Shown here: piece by piece, positions 5,245-8,888 of the stretch | How the letters are laid out: every line of letters starts with the position of its first letter | Numbering within the stretch: the first letter of the stretch is position 1 | NCBI GenBank assembly: GCA_021827255.1 | Contig: JAKAWO010000115.1 | Span: forward strand, 1 to 8,888 | Length of the DNA stretch: 8,888 bases | Reading direction: 5' to 3' | From: Acidobacteriota bacterium | GTDB lineage: Bacteria; Acidobacteriota; Terriglobia; UBA7540 | Notes under the pieces: model-generated | Databases searched by the model: none | Told to the model about the DNA's origin: nothing | What the model saw: the letters and a program-made list of their open reading frames with translations, nothing else | Made by a program: the position numbers and the translations under genes

Positions 5245-6555
5245 CTACCGGCCAGGCTCGGGTTTGAAGGGCTCGACGTTGTAATAGCGGAAACCTGACA
5301 CCTTGCAGCCCCACTCCTCCCGCGCATCACGAAAGGCATCTATCGCGTGGTGGCTGTGAAAAGCCGGAGCCACTCGTTTCATGGCGCCGCAGATCCTCGC
5401 GGCCGGCAGGTCCGCCACAGCCGATCCCGCGTCACAAGTGACGTCAATTTCCATCGTTCCCTTGTGTCGCGGCACGGGCAGCTTCCACGGCGGCGTCAAA
5501 GAGTCCGGCGGTGGCGGAGGCTCGATGCGTTCTCTGCGAAACACCATCGGCTTCGACGAAATGTCCCAAACCAGATTGAGTTTTGCGAGCCCTTCCGCCA
5601 ACCCCTTCATGGCTTCCGGCGAGACCCATTGCGTCAGGCCCAAGGGAAACCCGGTTGTCCACGTCCCATATCGCGGGTCACGCCTTTCCACCTGCCTGAA
5701 AGTCGTCGGCGTGGGAACGTGATTGTAAGAAATCGGCGCGATATAAACAAAGCGAATCGCGTAGTTCTTTTCATTCAGCCACTTGGCTAGTATTGCTGCG
5801 TCAACTTCTCGGCGGCCCTGTGCCGGCGCGCCTGCTGGCAGGTCGGCATGCAGGCGCGAGGAATTCCGGCGCCCCAGAGCCAAAGACGGCACCCCGTCTC
5901 CGCCCGCCGCGCCCCCACCTCCGCGACTGGCTAATCTGCCCCGACCAGCGCTCGTATTAGCGGCTGTTACTTGCCCGTTGGGACCGCTCGCGGTCAGCAC
6001 CTCCGCTCTCCCCTTCGACACGACGAATCCCCACGTGATCGAGCCGAAAACCACAAATGTGCCGCCTTTTAGCATCCCCAGGGTGGAAACGAACTTCCTT
6101 GAGCCGTGCCTGCCCGCCGGAAAACTCGGCGAATCCCAGAGGACTTCCTGACCCCCCCGCCCCCCGCTGGTGTTCCCGAGTATGGGTGGAGGATCGTCCG
6201 GGCTGCCCACCCCGCGAGCATAAACAACATGACCCCGTGGATCGCCCGTTCCCGTCACCGTCTCCACCCATTTGCAGGCGTCGCAGTTGCCAGGCGTCAT
6301 CTCAATGGTCATGCCGACGCCGCCCGGAATCACACTGACCGGCGTCTGCCCGATTTCCACCGCGATAGGAGCCAAACTGGACCTCATAAGCGTCACAACC
6401 TCGCGCCTCGTTGTCGCTGCGCGCTCCCGCGACGCGGCCATCGCGGGAAGCCCCCAAAGGACCGTGGAGCAAGCCAAAATGCTCAGCCCGGCGACGGCGA
6501 AATGAAGACCCCCGGCCCCGACCACCAGCGCTGCCGTTACCCGTTTGGAACTCAT
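5245..6555 (-). CDS. Secreted two-domain protein D1-linker-D2, 436 aa ('B')
   Basis: The ATG at 6555 overlaps the previous stop as ATGA. Residues 1-41 form a Lys/Arg-led hydrophobic segment ending AMAA, a Sec signal peptide or uncleaved anchor, so the bulk should be extracytoplasmic. D1 (about 53-190) matches gene A across VTL, TPVSV, CDACKW (C91, C94), GNTSG, WDSPSFPAG and SITWGF. A Gly-rich linker follows (about 191-248). D2 (about 255-436) contains KNYAIRFVYIAPISY, LGLTQWVSPEAM, LNLVWD, PMVFRRERIEPPPPP, a Pro-rich turn, IDVTCDAGSA (C374) and EEWGCK (C417). D2 is repeated as a separate gene just downstream. Neither domain has a function I can name. The even number of spaced Cys in secreted domains fits disulfides. 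It could be a receptor, toxin partner or virion decoration. Confidence 0.6.
   Translation of the reverse strand: MSSKRVTAALVVGAGGLHFAVAGLSILACSTVLWGLPAMAASRERAATTRREVVTLMRSSLAPIAVEIGQTPVSVIPGGVGMTIEMTPGNCDACKWVETVTGTGDPRGHVVYARGVGSPDDPPPILGNTSGGRGGQEVLWDSPSFPAGRHGSRKFVSTLGMLKGGTFVVFGSITWGFVVSKGRAEVLTASGPNGQVTAANTSAGRGRLASRGGGGAAGGDGVPSLALGRRNSSRLHADLPAGAPAQGRREVDAAILAKWLNEKNYAIRFVYIAPISYNHVPTPTTFRQVERRDPRYGTWTTGFPLGLTQWVSPEAMKGLAEGLAKLNLVWDISSKPMVFRRERIEPPPPPDSLTPPWKLPVPRHKGTMEIDVTCDAGSAVADLPAARICGAMKRVAPAFHSHHAIDAFRDAREEWGCKVSGFRYYNVEPFKPEPGR
5302..5793 (-). repeat. Diverged repeat R3, copy 2 (D2 in gene B)
   Basis: D2-coding part of gene B, paralogous to 4609-5097. See that entry for shared blocks. 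Confidence 0.75.
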
Positions 6556-6716
6556 TGGCCTTCCTCCTTCCATTGCGTGTCAATCTGAAAGCGAGGGTAC
6601 TTCCTCCTCACGAGGTAGAACGAACCCCTCTGCTCGCCTTGCGTTGACAGCCTCGGCCTCATCATCTTGACCCTGCCGCTCGACACGTCGAACCCCCACG
6701 TAACCGAGCCCAGCAC
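6495..6716 (-). repeat. Direct repeat R2, copy 2 (intact A/B junction)
   Basis: The intact counterpart of 4353-4574. Here the gene-A 3' end and gene-B leader belong to full-length genes. The pair brackets genes B and C. Confidence 0.85.
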
Positions 6717-7244
6717 GTGGAATTTCCCGCCTTTATAGACACCGATCGAGGATACAAAGTGCTTCCAACCTTTTTTCGTCCCCGCCGGAAAGCCCGGGGA
6801 GTCCCAGAGAATGTCCTGGCCGTTCGGTCTGCCGCTGGTATTCCCGATCACCGGCGCGGGATCGGTCGGGCTGCCCACGCTATGGCGCCAGTCCGTTTGC
6901 GCCCCCTCGCCGCTGATGTCACGTGTCTGTATCCACTTACACCTTGCGCAGCCGGAAGGCGTCCCCACGATCTTCATGCCCACGCTTCCGGCAGAGACAC
7001 TAACCGGCGTCGTCTTTATCGTCAGCTCGATTGGGGCGATGCTGCCCTTTAGCAGCGTCACATGCGTTACGCGCGTCCCGCTCCAGGTCGGAGGCGCGTT
7101 CACCATCAACCATGAATGCGCCCGCACAGCTCGCTCCAGTTGGGCCTCAAGATTCCCGCCCTGCAATTCGCCGAGCGCCTCCCGAAGCTCGTCCAGCCCC
7201 TTCATTACATCGTCGGACCCAATGCTGAAATTGAAGCCACCCAT
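6552..7244 (-). CDS. gp10-like N-terminus fused to uncharacterised domain D1, 230 aa ('A')
   Basis: Residues 1-50 (FNFSIGSDDVMKGLDELREA, then an Ala/Arg helix ending VNAP) look like the start of HK97-gp10-type tail/head-tail completion proteins. From about residue 60 the sequence changes to a domain I call D1. D1 has a CARCKW motif (C99, C102), GNTSGRPNGQ, WDSPGFPAG (147-155), VTWGF (181-185) and a basic tail rich in Arg/Lys. D1 recurs in the next gene, where it is secreted. The ATG at 7244 is chosen over the TTG at 7256 because of a GGGTGA just upstream. The 3' end holds a strong Shine-Dalgarno and its TGA overlaps the next ATG. The last 75 or so codons are duplicated near 4410-4577. Function of D1 is unknown; a structural or effector fusion are both possible. 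Confidence 0.6.
   Translation of the reverse strand: MGGFNFSIGSDDVMKGLDELREALGELQGGNLEAQLERAVRAHSWLMVNAPPTWSGTRVTHVTLLKGSIAPIELTIKTTPVSVSAGSVGMKIVGTPSGCARCKWIQTRDISGEGAQTDWRHSVGSPTDPAPVIGNTSGRPNGQDILWDSPGFPAGTKKGWKHFVSSIGVYKGGKFHVLGSVTWGFDVSSGRVKMMRPRLSTQGEQRGSFYLVRRKYPRFQIDTQWKEEGQ
6559..6569 (-). promoter_or_regulatory. Shine-Dalgarno inside the 3' end of gene A, driving gene B
   Basis: The minus strand reads AAGGAGGAAGG followed by CCA and the ATG at 6555. It lies within the last codons of the upstream gene, so B is translationally coupled. The same site is preserved in the duplicated copy at 4417-4427. Confidence 0.6.
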
Positions 7245-7288
7245 CGCGTCACCCAACCCAAAATGGTGAATCGTTGAAGCTAACAGTC

Positions 7289-7843
7289 CTACGCCTCTTC
7301 CATCTCTATTTCAAACTCGATTTGCGACTCCCGCCACGCCGCTCCGCCCGGCCGCTGCATCAGCGCGCCCAAATCGTGTTGCGTAATTCGCAAGTCCTGC
7401 ACTTTCGACACCGCCGGATTCAAGCCCGCCGTCATGCCGCCCGGAACCGTGGTGTGCGTGATGGCGAGCGGCGTATAAAAGTCCGAAAACTGAATCGAGG
7501 TCAGCACCATGTCCACGGCGCGCAAATAATCCATGGCGTCTTCCGCCAGCCACTCGGGGTCCGTGCCCGTGATCGCCATGCCGCAGAAGAATTCCACCGT
7601 TTCCGAGCGCAGCGCGATGTCCGAATTCACATCGAACACCGTGCTGTGCGCCACCAGCACGATGGCCGGCCAGTTCTGCATCGCGCCCGCTTCCTTATAA
7701 AACCCGACAAACGGATTGAGCGCCCGGCTCGACGCTCGCGTGGCATTCACAATCCCCAGCGCCGCCTGTTGGTCGCGCTGCACGATGGCGATCAGTTGAT
7801 CCACCAGCGGCCTGGCAAATTGCGCGTTATACGTCGGAATCAC
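7289..7843 (-). CDS. Putative tail-completion/terminator-like phage protein, 184 aa
   Basis: The frame starts with GTG at 7843, with an in-frame TGA two codons upstream that excludes a longer version. It is a soluble protein without a signal peptide or membrane segments. It begins with helices (ARPLVDQLIAIVQRDQQAAL), passes through WPAIVLVAHSTVFDVNSDIA and ends in a very acidic tail (EFEIEMEEA). A block reading SETVEFFCGMAITGTDPEWL, then an Ala/Asp-rich helix ending YLRAVDMVLTS, recalls tail-completion or terminator proteins that handle strand-like beta sheets plus helices. I do not recognise the family securely. Its position between the chaperones and the gp10-like gene suits a tail morphogenesis protein. 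No strong Shine-Dalgarno is visible, so it may depend on readthrough from the upstream genes. Confidence 0.55.
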   Translation of the reverse strand: MIPTYNAQFARPLVDQLIAIVQRDQQAALGIVNATRASSRALNPFVGFYKEAGAMQNWPAIVLVAHSTVFDVNSDIALRSETVEFFCGMAITGTDPEWLAEDAMDYLRAVDMVLTSIQFSDFYTPLAITHTTVPGGMTAGLNPAVSKVQDLRITQHDLGALMQRPGGAAWRESQIEFEIEMEEA

Positions 7844-7921
7844 AGCTCATCTCGCCAATCAGAATCCGTGCCCCGCGGCCGCTCGCCGCGCCGCTGCGTG
7901 GCGCGTTCTTCGTCCCTTCCC

Positions 7922-8113
7922 TCACCAAACGATGTCATTCGTCCGTTCCCCGCTGATTTCGTCGCCCCTCCACTCTTCCGCCGCCCGCCGTTCCCTTTCG
8001 AGCAGTCGCGCCGCCGCCGCCAGATCGAAATCGAGCGCCACCACGCGGTCGCGCAGCAGAATCAGCTCGCTCGGCCGGCAGCCAAATTTTTCCCCCGCGA
8101 TGGCCAACAGCAA
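7922..8113 (-). CDS. Second-frame tail chaperone domain (gpT-like), about 63 aa
   Basis: The frame is open from just after a TGA above 8218 down to 7922, so it overlaps the chaperone gene by about 98 bp. The recognisable part is GEKFGCRPSELILLRDRVVA followed by LDFDLAAAARLLERE. This resembles the small helical T-frame partner found after tail chaperones. No good ATG is available. The TTG at 8113 has GGTGAG six bases upstream, overlapping the chaperone stop, and is my chosen independent start. Alternatively the segment is made only as a frameshift fusion. From the chaperone frame this needs a +1 (or -2) shift, not the common -1. Existence of the gene product is fairly likely; its start is uncertain. 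Confidence 0.5.
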   Translation of the reverse strand: MLLAIAGEKFGCRPSELILLRDRVVALDFDLAAAARLLERERRAAEEWRGDEISGERTNDIVW

Positions 8114-8120
8114 AAAGTTC

Positions 8121-8606
8121 TCACCGCGAACGAAATCGCTCGAGCTTGCCGCTCGAGACCTCCGGTTGGGCGACGGGCGTCTCCCGGTTTGTCCTCCCAA
8201 GCCCGGCATCGTTTTCACTCAGCGCCCGGCACGCCCACTCAAAAATAAACGCGCAGTCGTCGGGCGGAATTTCGCCCATCGGGATTTCATTCGGCCCGTC
8301 GCCGATGGCCGGCTCGATGACGCTCGCCCGGATCAGCCGGCGGGCGAACTCGGCCAGCTCCACGATCTCTTCCCCGGTCATTTCATGCGCCGTCCGGCCT
8401 TTTTCGCCGTTCGGTTCGAGCGCCGCCGCCAGCAGTCGTTGCGGCAGCCGCCCGGACATCACCCACTCGAGCGGCTCCGGCCGCGCCGCCAGAATCGTCG
8501 CCCCGCTCGGCAGCGTCAATCGCTCCGCCCGCGCCCGCAGGTTCGCCTCCGCCGCCGCCCGCCAATCCGCCGCGCTGGCAATATGGTTTTGCTTCCGCTT
8601 CGACAT
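8121..8606 (-). CDS. Putative phage tail-assembly chaperone (gpG-like), 161 aa
   Basis: Tail-assembly chaperones bind the tape-measure protein in the cytoplasm and recruit tube subunits during tail assembly. The protein has an N-terminal Ala/Arg-rich helix, then TLPSGATILAARPEPLEWVM and GRLPQRLL (about residues 31-60). This 'LPSG...RxP.PLEW...GRLP' pattern is one I associate with chaperone-like proteins in tail operons. A later block, IPPDDCAFIFEWACRAL (about residues 123-139), is also typical. The frame opens further upstream at 8636, but the ATG at 8606 is preferred because a strong GGGAGG Shine-Dalgarno lies 4 nt upstream. Its 3' end overlaps a second frame carrying the next gene, as in G/GT pairs. 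The family call is from recognition, not a search. Confidence 0.65.
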   Translation of the reverse strand: MSKRKQNHIASAADWRAAAEANLRARAERLTLPSGATILAARPEPLEWVMSGRLPQRLLAAALEPNGEKGRTAHEMTGEEIVELAEFARRLIRASVIEPAIGDGPNEIPMGEIPPDDCAFIFEWACRALSENDAGLGRTNRETPVAQPEVSSGKLERFRSR

Positions 8607-8610
8607 GCAG

Positions 8611-8616
8611 CCTCCC
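8611..8616 (-). promoter_or_regulatory. Shine-Dalgarno of the chaperone gene
   Basis: On the minus strand GGGAGG lies four bases before the ATG at 8606. It decides the start: the upstream in-frame start at 8636 would place this site inside the coding sequence. Confidence 0.6.
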
Positions 8617-8749
8617 AATACCGTGGCCGAGGGCAACTGACCCGTGGCGGCCCGGAGTTCCGAATTCAGAGTTACACGCTACCGACCATCACCCGCGTCT
8701 TTAACTCCTCACCCCAACCCTTCCGCTCTTGCCACTCCCCACGGCTCTT

Positions 8750-8888
8750 CTACGTCTGCCGATAAATCTTCCCCACCTGATCGCCAGCGGCCCGCGTGGG
8801 GTCAGCGAGCCCGGTCAGCTTCACCTTATAAGTGGTTTCCTTGGCGCGCTGGAACGGAAGCTCGACGGCCTGAGCCTGGTACGCTTGA
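8750..8888 (-). CDS. C-terminal end of a probable phage virion/tail-tube protein (partial)
   Basis: An open frame enters from the right edge and ends at a TAG at 8750-8752, giving 45 visible codons and no start. The visible peptide includes the stretches PFQRAKETTYKVKL and AGDQVGKIYRQT. It sits immediately upstream of the tail-assembly chaperone. In siphophage tail modules the major tail (tube) protein gene usually precedes the chaperone pair, so I infer a tube or other virion protein from position. The peptide itself has no motif I can assign with certainty. About 140 bp of non-coding sequence separates its stop from the next start, and I see no terminator hairpin with a T-run there. Confidence 0.5.
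   Translation of the reverse strand, partial: QAYQAQAVELPFQRAKETTYKVKLTGLADPTRAAGDQVGKIYRQT

Noticed and set aside
7827..7925. 32-codon frame beginning with a GTGA overlap at the end of the second chaperone frame
   Set aside because: The overlap is suggestive, but there is no Shine-Dalgarno, the product is an Arg/Gly/Ala-rich string, and it runs 17 bp into the next gene. It may serve only as a ribosome bridge.
7274..8248. Long plus-strand frame of 324 codons
   Set aside because: It lies opposite three recognisable minus-strand tail genes, is extremely rich in Arg/His/Pro as expected for an antisense frame in high-GC DNA, and has no ribosome-binding site or family resemblance.

Overview
The window is a high-GC stretch read almost entirely on the minus strand. 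It looks like the tail-gene block of a siphophage-like prophage or related tail-derived element. The host cannot be fixed from sequence. GC content, the style of the small secreted proteins and the tail-protein families suggest a soil-type Acidobacteriota or similar Gram-negative, which is a weak inference. I saw no tRNA, rRNA, CRISPR array, transposase or integrase.

In transcription order (high to low coordinates) the conserved tail backbone begins with the C-terminal end of a probable virion or tail-tube protein (8750-8888). Next come a tail-assembly chaperone (8121-8606) with an overlapping second reading frame (7922-8113), as in G/GT chaperone pairs, and a possible tail-completion protein (7289-7843). 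The backbone resumes at the left with a short tape-measure protein (1518-2429), a minor tail protein (1135-1518), a 58-residue Gly/Tyr-rich protein (962-1138) and a secreted repetitive fibre-like protein that runs off the left edge (1-965).

Between 2455 and 7244 the order is broken by an accessory region. It holds a gp10-like N-terminus fused to an uncharacterised domain 'D1' (6552-7244), a secreted D1+D2 protein (5245-6555), a secreted D2-only protein (4582-5196), two broken gene copies (4410-4577 and 4297-4413), a secreted hypothetical protein (3818-4300) and a truncated second copy of the tape-measure N-terminus (3477-3728). After these come a protein with a circularly permuted NlpC/P60-like cysteine-hydrolase signature (2795-3406) and a two-helix membrane protein (2455-2775).

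The key structure is two pairs of long direct repeats. A repeat of about 155 bp (2239-2393 and 3535-3689) brackets the hydrolase and membrane-protein genes. A repeat of about 220 bp (4353-4574 and 6495-6716) brackets the D1-D2 and D2 genes. Recombination across either pair would remove the cargo and leave an intact backbone gene. My reading is that the tail operon has a slot that gains cargo by duplicating flanking backbone sequence. The cargo resembles polymorphic-toxin or effector modules joined to tail domains, with nearby secreted or membrane proteins as possible partners. The toxin interpretation is inference; the repeats, overlaps and shared domains can be read directly in the sequence.
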